This document shows, in pieces, positions 1-6,437 of a DNA stretch of 13,571 bases. The stretch's first letter is position 1; each line of letters opens with the position of its first letter. Below the pieces are notes generated by a model, which was given only the letters and a program-made list of their open reading frames with translations, did no database searches and was not told the DNA's origin. The DNA comes from CAYWGR01 sp964458015 (GTDB lineage: Bacteria; Planctomycetota; Planctomycetia; Pirellulales; Thermoguttaceae), in NCBI GenBank assembly GCA_964458015.1, contig CAYWGR010000158.1, positions 1 through 13,571 of the forward strand. Reading direction: 5' to 3'. The position numbers and the translations under genes were made by a program.

Positions 1-198
1 ATGGGTCTTTCGGCCGAGCAAACCGCCTTCGTCGGCCACGACGCCGTCGAATTGGCCGGTGCAACCGCCCAGGGCATGGTCACTATCGCCTACAACTACG
101 ATCCCGACGCGCAGGCCGACGTCTATCTCGGCCGTTTCGAGGAACTCGACGCCGTGCTTCTCGCATCAACGACGCCGACGCTTGCCGCGGCAAGCTAA
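1..198 (+). CDS. HAD-family hydrolase, C-terminal fragment
   Basis: The window opens inside this gene; 65 codons remain before the TAA at 196-198. The readable part has FVGHD followed by ELAGATAQGM. This matches motif IV of haloacid dehalogenase (HAD) hydrolases, where an acidic residue helps bind Mg2+, followed by the usual Gly-Ala...Ala-Gly/Gln-Gly-Met turn. The nucleophile motif (DxDxT) must lie upstream and cannot be seen, so the substrate is unknown. The first codon shown is ATG, but a start there would leave only the last strand of the fold, so I treat the gene as 5'-truncated by the window. It converges on the fucosidase gene with a 36-bp gap, and a perfect palindrome (180-195) overlaps its last codons. 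Confidence 0.7.
   Translation: MGLSAEQTAFVGHDAVELAGATAQGMVTIAYNYDPDAQADVYLGRFEELDAVLLASTTPTLAAAS
180..195. other. Perfect palindrome at the end of the HAD gene
   Basis: GCTTGCC-GC-GGCAAGC is a perfect 16-base palindrome ending right before the TAA stop. It lies between two convergent genes, so it could help end transcription. No T-run follows on either strand, so I do not call it an intrinsic terminator. Confidence 0.3.
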
Positions 199-234
199 AT
201 TCCAGCGTAACCATGCAACCCGTTGGCATCCAGC

Positions 235-2424
235 CTATTGTACTTCCGGCAATGGGGAACTCGGCGGAGCATAAGCCCGCACGCGGCTCACGAACGTGTA
301 GTGCTCCTTGTTCGCCCCATGCGATTGGCCCGAGAGAATCAAGTAGAAATGCTGTTTAGCGGCGATAGCCGGCACATAAGGAGCCCCGGCGCTCATCTGT
401 CGCACGCCGTCAACCCACCACGTGACAACACCTTTCGCCGGATCATAGCTGGCGCCAAACGTGTGCATCTTGCTACGATCCAGAACGACGTTCGACACAT
501 TGTTTGGGTTTTGAACGTGCTTCCAATTCGGATAGACTCCCTCGGTGCTATGCACAGTGCCCGTTAGCCCCGGCCCAAAACCGCCTTCGTCCACATCGAG
601 CTCCATAAACCGTTCAAAACCTGACGGATCATTCTTGTATTCCGGTGCGATGGGATTGTCGCGATAGCAATCTTGCTTGCCGTCATGTTCGGCAGGCATC
701 AACCAAACTGCGGGCCAGTGATCTTTATCGTTGTCCGAAAGCCAGGTGTCGAATTCAACGTAAAAACCCTCCTTGCCCGGCAAAAGAGGCAGCTTTCCCG
801 CTGAAAAATCCAAAGGCGCGCTCACCAAATTGCCGCCAAGACGAATCGCCAATGTGTTCTCGCGCATCTCGTAGCGATCCAGCGAAGGGCTTTTGGCTTC
901 ATACCATTGCCCGCTGAACCACTTGTAGTTGCCGTTCCGGCCGGGGGCGATGTCGGCCACGTTGGGTTGCTCGCGAATTACGCACTTCGTGTATCCCAAG
1001 GCTGCCGCTCCTGGCGGCACGTTGCTACCAAGTTCCCCAGCCGACGCCTTGAACAGCCCGAACTCGCGAATCGTCGGACAATCACGCGATTCAAGAATCA
1101 ATAGCCGCACCTTCGACGTCGTGACCGTCGGGAACCGCAACAAACGCTTGTAGCCGATCGTGGTCCCTTGGCAGAACTCCTTCCACGCTTGGCCGTCCCA
1201 AGCTTCCAGCTTGAATTTCTCGACCCGCTGCCCCGTCGCGATCATCTCTTGCAAAGCCGCGCGATCGAAAGTAACCGCTTGCCCGAGATCAATCTCCAAC
1301 GATGCTTGAACCGCGCCGTCGGCCGCCGTCCAATAGGTGTCCAGCTTCCCGTCCAAAGCCATTTCCGCCGAATGATTGGCCGCCGCACTGCTGGCCTTGA
1401 TCTGCTTGCCTGCCGCCAAATTCGTCTTGAACGTCTCATCAATCGCCGCCCGAAGCTCGCGCAGCCGGGCAACGTCGTTTTCGTGGAACAAACCACGCCG
1501 GTCCGGCGGAATGTTCAACAGCAGCTCCGAGTTCCGGCCAATCGAACTGTAGTAGATGTCCAACAAATGCTTGAGCGTCTTCACCTTGCCGTCTTCCGAG
1601 GCATGATAAAACCAGCCGGGCCGGATCGAAACGTCGCACTCGGCCGGATGCCAGCGGAATTGCGGATTGCCGGTCAATGTCGGCGGTTGAACGCTCCACT
1701 CCGTCTCCCGGGCCAAGCCGTCTTCGTTGCCTACCCAGCGAATATCGGGACCGCAAATGGCCGCCACGGCGTTCGGTTGCAACTCGCGCACGATTTTCGT
1801 GCAGCCGTCGAAGTCGTAAACCTGCTTTTTACCGTTCGGCCCTTCGCCGCAAGCGCCGTCCCACCAAACCTCCGCGATTTCGCCGTAATTCGAGAGCAAC
1901 TCGCGAAGCTGGTTCTTGTAGTAATCGTTGTAGGCCGGCGTGCCATAGGTTTTTTCATGCCGATCCCAAGGCGACAGATACACGCCGAACTTCACGCCCG
2001 CCTTCCGGCAAGCGTCCGACACCTCGCGCACCACGTCGCCCTTCCCGCCGCGCCAAGGGCTGTTCTTCACGCTATGCTCGGTGTATTTGCTCGGCCAAAG
2101 GCAAAATCCATCGTGATGCTTGCAGGTGAGGATCAAAATCTTGATGCCCGCCATCTTGCAGGCCGCTGCCCACTGGTCGGCGTTGAACGCCGTCGGGTTG
2201 AAATCCTTCGGATTCTCCGTCCCCTCGCCCCATTCCCGGTCGGTGAACGTATTGATGCCGAAATGGGCAAACCCCGTAAATTCCATCTCCTGCCAAGCCA
2301 GTTGCTGAGGGCTAGGCGTCACCTTCGCCGCCCGCCGAGCCGCTTCCCGCGTATCCTCCGCTGCCGCAGCGACCGAAACGACTGCCAGCAAGCAAGAAAA
2401 AGTAAAAAAACATCGTCGAAACAT
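235..2424 (-). CDS. Exported GH29 alpha-L-fucosidase with F5/8C and GH16-like domains
   Basis: Predicted to release alpha-L-fucose from glycans or fucosylated polysaccharides outside the cytoplasm. I chose the ATG at 2424 (729 aa) because AAGGAG lies 7 bases upstream and the product then starts with a signal peptide (MFRRCFF, hydrophobic core 8-22). An in-frame start at 2538 would bury that peptide. Domains: GH29 barrel about 40-335, with HHDGF 103-107, the nucleophile motif WWDG (Asp189) and VGNEDG (Glu234). Glu234 lies 45 residues after Asp189, the spacing I recall between nucleophile and acid/base in GH29-B enzymes (1,3-1,4-fucosidases). A galactose-binding (F5/8C, CBM32-like) fold spans about 338-460. 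A concanavalin-type GH16-like domain spans about 498-720 and carries E608-L-D610-V-D-E613, which fits the GH16 ExDxxE catalytic motif. The GH29 and F5/8C calls are firm; GH16 activity is inference. Confidence 0.9.
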   Translation of the reverse strand: MFRRCFFTFSCLLAVVSVAAAAEDTREAARRAAKVTPSPQQLAWQEMEFTGFAHFGINTFTDREWGEGTENPKDFNPTAFNADQWAAACKMAGIKILILTCKHHDGFCLWPSKYTEHSVKNSPWRGGKGDVVREVSDACRKAGVKFGVYLSPWDRHEKTYGTPAYNDYYKNQLRELLSNYGEIAEVWWDGACGEGPNGKKQVYDFDGCTKIVRELQPNAVAAICGPDIRWVGNEDGLARETEWSVQPPTLTGNPQFRWHPAECDVSIRPGWFYHASEDGKVKTLKHLLDIYYSSIGRNSELLLNIPPDRRGLFHENDVARLRELRAAIDETFKTNLAAGKQIKASSAAANHSAEMALDGKLDTYWTAADGAVQASLEIDLGQAVTFDRAALQEMIATGQRVEKFKLEAWDGQAWKEFCQGTTIGYKRLLRFPTVTTSKVRLLILESRDCPTIREFGLFKASAGELGSNVPPGAAALGYTKCVIREQPNVADIAPGRNGNYKWFSGQWYEAKSPSLDRYEMRENTLAIRLGGNLVSAPLDFSAGKLPLLPGKEGFYVEFDTWLSDNDKDHWPAVWLMPAEHDGKQDCYRDNPIAPEYKNDPSGFERFMELDVDEGGFGPGLTGTVHSTEGVYPNWKHVQNPNNVSNVVLDRSKMHTFGASYDPAKGVVTWWVDGVRQMSAGAPYVPAIAAKQHFYLILSGQSHGANKEHYTFVSRVRAYAPPSSPLPEVQ

Positions 2425-2431
2425 GGAAAAA

Positions 2432-2437
2432 CTCCTT
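2432..2437 (-). promoter_or_regulatory. Ribosome binding site of the fucosidase
   Basis: On the minus strand this reads AAGGAG, 7 bases before the ATG at 2424. It decides the start in favour of the signal-peptide-bearing form over the longer in-frame start at 2538. Confidence 0.75.
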
Positions 2438-2531
2438 GGTAGGCAAATTATGGAGGGAAATTCAAACCCAGCCCCTCCAACATACCAAAAACCATGCCGA
2501 AAACAATCTTTCCGCCCGTTTTCATTACCCC

Positions 2532-2560
2532 TTGACACTAAGCCGACCTACCGATAATTT
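2532..2560 (+). promoter_or_regulatory. Probable sigma70-type promoter of the tRNA
   Basis: A perfect TTGACA (2532-2537) is followed after 15 bases by GATAAT (2553-2558), or after 17 bases by TAATTT (2555-2560). Transcription would start near 2567, about 50 bases before the tRNA. The -35 box is strong but the -10 choice is ambiguous. Confidence 0.5.
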
Positions 2561-2619
2561 TAGAAGTCTGCATTGTTGGTGCCGAGCCGTGCCAGAAGCA
2601 CGTCAGAATCGCCACTTGC

Positions 2620-2692
<73 letters not shown>

Positions 2693-2701
2693 CTTTAGCA
2701 C

Positions 2702-2740
2702 AAAGCCTTACGTGACAATCAGTTGCGCAAGGCTTTTTTT
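2702..2740 (+). terminator. Intrinsic terminator after tRNA-Ala
   Basis: AAAGCCTT (2702-2709) pairs perfectly with AAGGCTTT (2729-2736) around a 19-base loop, and T7 (2734-2740) overlaps the end of the stem. It begins 10 bases after the tRNA and fits a monocistronic tRNA transcript. Confidence 0.8.
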
Positions 2741-2785
2741 GTTGCGCCGTATTAGATAGATGAAGGTGACCGGGAATTCAAATTT

Positions 2786-2909
2786 AGGGTCGTTCACGAC
2801 CCTTGTCCGCCGCAGGCGGTGGTAGGCCCGGCGTTTACGCCGGGATGACTGACACCGAACAAGCCATTTTTCCTCAACCGTATGTCATGTCAGGGTCGTT
2901 TACGACCCT
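2786..2909. repeat. Cluster of perfect short hairpin repeats
   Basis: Three 18-base hairpins share one design of 8-bp stem and 2-base loop: AGGGTCGT-TC-ACGACCCT (2786-2803), CCCGGCGT-TT-ACGCCGGG (2827-2844) and AGGGTCGT-TT-ACGACCCT (2892-2909). A CCGCC-GCA-GGCGG hairpin (2807-2819) sits between the first two. All three share the core CGT-TY-ACG, while the outer stem differs in the middle copy by compensated changes. They look like REP-type intergenic elements; their function is unknown. Confidence 0.75.
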
Positions 2910-3065
2910 CCTGCCCTTATTTTTCCCGCTGCTTTGGCACGCCAATTCCAGGATACCCTCGGATAGATATCGTGCCCCAGTTTTGCTTGTTATCTTGAGG
3001 CGTCGAATAACTTCGACAAAATCTCCCCGTTGTGCATTGAATGTTGGATAGATGGGATACTGCAC
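2874..3065 (-). CDS. Doubtful small ORF, 63 aa
   Basis: GTG-started reading frame with a protein-like middle part (FVEVIRRLKITSKTGARYL) and mixed, non-repetitive codon use. GGAG lies only 3 bases before the GTG, which is too close for a good ribosome binding site. The last dozen codons run through one of the perfect hairpin repeats (2892-2909), so either the repeat inserted into the gene end or the frame is open by chance. I recognise no family. It shares its strand with the small membrane ORF at 3100-3333. Confidence 0.15.
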   Translation of the reverse strand: MQYPIYPTFNAQRGDFVEVIRRLKITSKTGARYLSEGILELACQSSGKNKGRRVVNDPDMTYG

Positions 3066-3099
3066 TCTCTCCGCGGCAGTTCACCGCGGATACTCCGCT

Positions 3100-3333
3100 C
3101 TATTCTTTCGTTAAAAGTGCGGGAGCGCTGCAGGCGAGAAGCGTTACAACTCCTACGCCGACGGCCACCAGGGCGTGGTATTTCCTTACCGTTTCATTTC
3201 CTGCCCTTTGTGCTGCTCGCTGAGAAAACACTTGGCCGCTACGGAGTGTTGACACCGTGACATGTTGGCGAAGGAAGTGACAACTGCCAAAATACAAGAC
3301 GAGAAACAACGTCAATCCGACGACGCATCGCAT
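3100..3333 (-). CDS. Possible small membrane protein, 77 aa
   Basis: Two clear hydrophobic segments flank a polar, basic middle: residues about 4-21 (VVGLTLFLVLYFGSCHFL) and about 53-73 (HALVAVGVGVVTLLACSAPAL). This is the layout of a two-helix membrane hairpin. Codon use is ordinary for a moderate-GC gene. I prefer the ATG at 3333, with GGGGGA 7 bases upstream, over an in-frame ATG at 3348. No family is recognised and there is no clear promoter. It lies divergent from the RT gene, 380 bp away. It may be a chance ORF; the hydrophobic pattern is the only support. Confidence 0.25.
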   Translation of the reverse strand: MRCVVGLTLFLVLYFGSCHFLRQHVTVSTLRSGQVFSQRAAQRAGNETVRKYHALVAVGVGVVTLLACSAPALLTKE

Positions 3334-3515
3334 GGAAGCATCCCCCATAGGTAATACACTTGCCCCCAGTAAAGATTAGCATAAAATGGTGGTTGCCACC
3401 GGCGGTTATTCCGGAAAACCAGCCAGTATGCTCGTGATAGGTTCCAAGACCACGGCCCGAACGATCCAGTGGCGGCAGCGCCAATCAATTGTAAAATTTG
3501 TGAAAAGCGTAGGGC

Positions 3516-3683
3516 GTGTTCGAGCGGCATTACGGCTCGTATTACTATGGCGACGTGCCTTGGCAACTCAATGTGTTGACGTTGTTTATTGCCCCTCACC
3601 TGGAGGGGCACAATAGTTTATACTTAGATGACTTAAGAAAAGTGCCAGCGGAGAATTTCTTTTCTCCTGTTAGTCAGATCTAG
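3516..3683 (+). CDS. Possible small ORF or gene remnant upstream of the RT
   Basis: This frame is closed by TAG at 3510 and reads from GTG 3516 to TAG 3681-3683, 55 codons ending 29 bp before the RT start. The product looks like real protein (for example RHYGSYYYGDVPWQLN, then LYLDDLRKVPAENFF). It has no ATG and only a weak AGGG upstream. Two further stops (3492, 3501) close the frame just before, so it could be the 3' remnant of a frameshifted gene. The 3590-3610 and 3650-3667 hairpins lie inside it. I recognise no family. Confidence 0.2.
   Translation: MFERHYGSYYYGDVPWQLNVLTLFIAPHLEGHNSLYLDDLRKVPAENFFSPVSQI
3590..3667 (+). other. Two hairpins in the RT leader
   Basis: TGCCCCT (3590-3596) pairs with AGGGGCA (3604-3610) around a 7-base loop, and GGAGAA (3650-3655) pairs with TTCTCC (3662-3667) around a 6-base loop. 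They end 46 bp before the RT start. They could be mRNA leader structures or part of an RT-associated non-coding RNA. Neither is followed by a T-run, so they are not terminators. Confidence 0.4.
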
Positions 3684-3712
3684 GTTCGAGTTTTGTGAAT
3701 GCGGAGTATATT

Positions 3713-5806
3713 ATGGGATTGGCCAGAGTCTGGTCTCGCAACAATCTCCTCCTAGCTTGGCGCCGCCTTACAACGGGCACTAATTTTGCCTACAAGAAGT
3801 ACTTCCGTAAGCTTTACTATGCATACGAAATAGCTCTAGACGCAAATCTCAAAGATCTTCATGAACGATTGATCGGCGGTAGTTTCAGGCCACAACAACC
3901 AACTAGGGTCTATCTGCCGAAGCCTTCAAGACTTCAGCGTCCACTTACACTGCTGTTTCTTGAAGACCAGATTTGTCTGCAGGCCATTGCAAATGTCTTC
4001 GCCAAGAAAGTGAGTCCACGTCGGAGAAAGCTCGAATGCAAGAATATCTTCAGCAACATTATCCAACGAGAGCAGAACTCGATATTCTTTCTGAATGACT
4101 GGCGATTTTCTTATTCCATGTTTCAGGAGAAGATGCGGGAACACTTTAATGCCGGCTATCGCTGGATAGCCCACTTCGACTTAGCGGCCTACTATGACAC
4201 GATTTGTCATGATATGCTTCTTCGTACTGCTTTTCCGAGAACCTCTGACGAGAATCGAAATCGCATTTTAGAGTTTTTGAAGAAATGGAGTTCCGGAACA
4301 GCCGTATCTTGTCACGGACACGGCATACCACAGGGACCGATTGCGTCTGATTTCCTGGCAGAATGCTTCTTGTTGCCTGTCGATGAGGCTCTTCAGAAAC
4401 AGAAATTTCGTTTTGTGAGATATGTCGATGATGTTCGACTTTTTGCGTCGTCAGAAAATGCCTTGTGGAAAGCGGCCATCCAGATGGAGATACTACTAAG
4501 AGAACGTGGCCTTATACCACAAGGGAAAAAACACGCGATAACCTATGCCAAGACCTTGAAAGATGCAATGGGTAGTCTACCTAGCATTGCGCCACGGGAT
4601 GACACGAATGAATCGGAGAGACATCTTACTCCAAGTAAAGCGATTGCTAAGTTCCGCACAGCATTATCAGGCAGGCCGCTAGCTATAACTGATAAAACAC
4701 GAGCGCGCTACGTACTATTTCACGCTGCGCCCTCCCCTTCCTTACTGAACTACGTACTTCACCTCATGCCGAGACATCCGGAGCATATCGACGCATTTGT
4801 TCAATATCTGATTCAGCACAGACCGTCCCGTCGAATCGTCAAGACGTGTCAAGAAGTGGCTAAGACATCACCATATGAATATGTTAGCGGTGAGATGTGG
4901 CACATAATGGCGCAGATGATGCAGGCATCTGAAATGAAAACAGCCATCCGTGATGCTGTAACAATCGCTAAAGATAAAAGTGTTGGATTGGCGTTGAAGT
5001 GGGGCGTTTTGCATTTTCTTTGTGTCGCCGAGGGTAAAGGAATCGGTAGATATGGGAGGTTCCTACAGCATCAAGATAATGTACTGCTTCAATCGTTGCT
5101 TGTTCCGATCCTCCCAGATGCAAGATATGCAAAAGGTGACATGGCCGAACAGATGTTACGACAGTCTTCGCCTGAACCTGGTATGGCCCTTGCCGAGCAG
5201 TTGGTCAGACTCCGAATCAGCCACACAAAGTATAAAATCCGAACTCGTGAACTCCCCAGCCAGGTCCAAAACACCTTTCGCATTCTCGGGCTCATTTCCC
5301 AACCATCCTTGAGCGTGGACCCCTTGGGTGAAATTCTTCACGCCCGGTATCGGGTTCCACAGTGGGACGGCTGGAAACGCATATTAGGAAGGGAATACTC
5401 TCATGCGCTGCAGCTTCTATCAATTGCAGATGTGACCTATGACACAGGTCGCTCACAATGGTTGAGTTACCAGAACTCGTTTAACCATTCCCTCTTCCTT
5501 GCATTTCAACGGTGGTTACAGGCTCAGGGACGCCCCGATGTTGTTAAGACAGTCGGCAGAGACGGAAAAGCTGTCAATTTTGGAACATTGGTCGATCCCG
5601 GCCAACCATTTGCTAAGGTATATCCGACTATTGCATCTGCCTTCTCCAACGCAAACACTCGTCGGAATATACTCCCAGGTTCACACCCTTATGAAAAAAG
5701 TGGTAGACAAAGAACACGTCATCTAGGAAAGAGGGAGCAGAGCATTATTTCCGGCAATCTAGGGAAAGCCTATGCTGAAATTTTCAAATTGGGAACTGAA
5801 GAGTGA
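3713..5806 (+). CDS. Defence-type reverse transcriptase with C-terminal HEPN-like segment
   Basis: RNA-directed DNA polymerase. I start at ATG 3713 (697 aa) because GGAG lies 6 bases upstream; GTG 3695 would add six residues. The RT core covers about 25-290: motif A FDLAAYYDTI (Asp156), motif B GIPQGPIASDF (204-214) and motif C YVDD (237-240, Asp239 and Asp240), so the metal ligands are intact. There is no maturase/HNH region and no retron VTG motif. Residues about 325-560 look all-helical, like the alpha-repeat region of Abi and unknown-group RTs. The end holds R651-N-x5-H658 followed by P-Y-E-K, an Rx6H pattern like HEPN ribonucleases; AbiA also joins an RT to a HEPN domain. Sampled lines have 42-52% GC, against about 60% in ahcY, which suggests acquisition. 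The RT call is firm; anti-phage defence and HEPN are inference. No partner gene is recognised. Confidence 0.9.
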   Translation: MGLARVWSRNNLLLAWRRLTTGTNFAYKKYFRKLYYAYEIALDANLKDLHERLIGGSFRPQQPTRVYLPKPSRLQRPLTLLFLEDQICLQAIANVFAKKVSPRRRKLECKNIFSNIIQREQNSIFFLNDWRFSYSMFQEKMREHFNAGYRWIAHFDLAAYYDTICHDMLLRTAFPRTSDENRNRILEFLKKWSSGTAVSCHGHGIPQGPIASDFLAECFLLPVDEALQKQKFRFVRYVDDVRLFASSENALWKAAIQMEILLRERGLIPQGKKHAITYAKTLKDAMGSLPSIAPRDDTNESERHLTPSKAIAKFRTALSGRPLAITDKTRARYVLFHAAPSPSLLNYVLHLMPRHPEHIDAFVQYLIQHRPSRRIVKTCQEVAKTSPYEYVSGEMWHIMAQMMQASEMKTAIRDAVTIAKDKSVGLALKWGVLHFLCVAEGKGIGRYGRFLQHQDNVLLQSLLVPILPDARYAKGDMAEQMLRQSSPEPGMALAEQLVRLRISHTKYKIRTRELPSQVQNTFRILGLISQPSLSVDPLGEILHARYRVPQWDGWKRILGREYSHALQLLSIADVTYDTGRSQWLSYQNSFNHSLFLAFQRWLQAQGRPDVVKTVGRDGKAVNFGTLVDPGQPFAKVYPTIASAFSNANTRRNILPGSHPYEKSGRQRTRHLGKREQSIISGNLGKAYAEIFKLGTEE

Positions 5807-5813
5807 AGATACA

Positions 5814-5866
5814 GTAGGTCAGCTTTGTAGACCAGGTATTCCCGTACTCGTGATTACTGTACCTTG
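5814..5866. repeat. Degenerate copy of the GTAGGTCAG repeat
   Basis: The stretch beginning GTAGGTCAGCTTTGTAG resembles the sequence at 10658-10686; about 24 of 29 bases match by eye. The long palindrome intact in the other copy has decayed here. It starts 7 bp after the RT stop codon. Confidence 0.45.
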
Positions 5867-5921
5867 ATCCTGTATTCCCAAAACCTCGAAATCAGATAGA
5901 ATCAAAAATAACAATTTGACC

Positions 5922-6104
5922 CGACGCCATTGGCGTCGAAAAACTGCTTTCAGCAAAAACCGCCAACTTGGGCGAGCAATCGCCCTTGACCAGTGAAGCA
6001 GCAAAAGCCCGTTCCACAAAAAGGGAACGCCGGCCTTGCGCTGTTCACTGGGCCCCTTGGCGGGGGTTGCTGGAGCAGTGCTTCGGTTCGGCGTTCCCTT
6101 TTTT
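5922..6104 (+). ncRNA. Candidate structured RNA or attenuator after the RT gene
   Basis: Five inverted repeats lie in 183 bp. (1) CGACGCC/GGCGTCG, 5922-5938. (2) GCT/AGC, 5946-5954, weak. (3) GGGCGA-GCAA-TCGCCC, 5970-5985, a 6-bp stem closed by a GNRA-type loop. (4) CCAGTGAA-(g)-CAGC, 5990-6002, pairs with GCTGTTCACTGG, 6040-6051, 12 bp with one bulge. (5) A5GGGAACGCCG, 6018-6032, pairs perfectly over 15 bp with CGGCGTTCCC-T5, 6089-6103. The left arm of (5) lies inside the loop of (4) and its right arm outside, so the two can form a pseudoknot or alternative folds. The right arm ends in T6, as a terminator would, 16 bp before the next ORF. A -10-like TAGAAT lies at 5897-5902 without a clear -35. 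RNA expression is inference. Confidence 0.4.
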
Positions 6105-6120
6105 CATTGGAGCGGACGAT

Positions 6121-6291
6121 ATGATTCCGGATGACAAACTGAAAATGATCTGTCAGTACGAGTGGCTGCGGCAACTGGCCGACGAATTGGACGTCTTTGC
6201 AATGGCCGTCGATCGATGTTTGATCGACCTCGAACACCGCTTGCCCGAGGGCTATATCTATCCCGACGACGTGCAGCCCGGAACGGAATAA
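6121..6291 (+). CDS. Small acidic hypothetical protein, 56 aa
   Basis: ATG 6121 is preceded by GGAG (6109-6112) with an 8-base spacer. The frame is open further upstream to 5968, but that part runs through the inverted-repeat structure and lacks an equally good ribosome binding site. The product (MIPDDKLKMICQYEWLRQL, ending in YIYPDDVQPGTE) has a central helical stretch with regularly spaced hydrophobic residues and acidic ends. There is no signal peptide or membrane segment, and I recognise no family. The gene lies 314 bp after the RT and directly follows the T6-ending hairpin, so it would be expressed only by read-through or from a start inside that structure. It could be an accessory protein of the RT locus, or unrelated. 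Confidence 0.55.
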   Translation: MIPDDKLKMICQYEWLRQLADELDVFAMAVDRCLIDLEHRLPEGYIYPDDVQPGTE

Positions 6292-6392
6292 CAGCCAACG
6301 AGTTCCAAGATCTTACGGTGCATGAAACGCACCAACCATGAAGCCACGATGCGTTTTACGTGGATTCGCACCGTCCTTATTTTTTGGCCAAG

Positions 6393-6422
6393 CTCCCGCT
6401 GTAGGGCGAGGGGAGATTTTTT
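6393..6422 (+). terminator. Possible intrinsic terminator
   Basis: CTCCC (6393-6397) pairs with GGGAG (6411-6415) around a loop that itself contains CGC and GGGCG, followed by A and T6 (6417-6422). It would serve the small ORF about 100 bp upstream. The stem is short. Confidence 0.3.
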
Positions 6423-6437
6423 GGCTCGCACTAATCT

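Larger units (their letters stand above)
2741..3712. other. 972-bp spacer between tRNA-Ala and the RT gene
   Basis: No certain gene lies here. The first 170 bp hold a cluster of perfect hairpin repeats (2786-2909). Further hairpins occur at 3002-3017 (GTCGAA/TTCGAC, loop TAAC), 3070-3090 (TCCGCGG/CCGCGGA), 3590-3610 and 3650-3667. Three short ORFs with protein-like composition are listed separately at low confidence. I saw no integrase, transposase or att duplication. A TATACT at 3619-3624 could be a -10 box for the RT gene, but I see no matching -35. Confidence 0.6.

Noticed and set aside
1168..2442. 424-aa plus-strand open frame
   Set aside because: Antisense shadow of the fucosidase gene; its composition reflects the GC-rich coding strand opposite.
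3522..3543. Group II intron domain V around the GAGC...GGCTC hairpin
   Set aside because: The stem is short and lacks the catalytic triad and bulge arrangement of domain V.
3713..5806. Group II intron maturase, retron RT or diversity-generating RT
   Set aside because: No maturase/HNH region follows the RT core, I found no domain V-like sequence or retron VTG motif, and I saw no template/variable repeat pair.
5968..6120. N-terminal extension of the 56-aa ORF to 107 aa
   Set aside because: The extension runs through the 15-bp inverted repeat and T6 run, while ATG 6121 has a well-placed GGAG.
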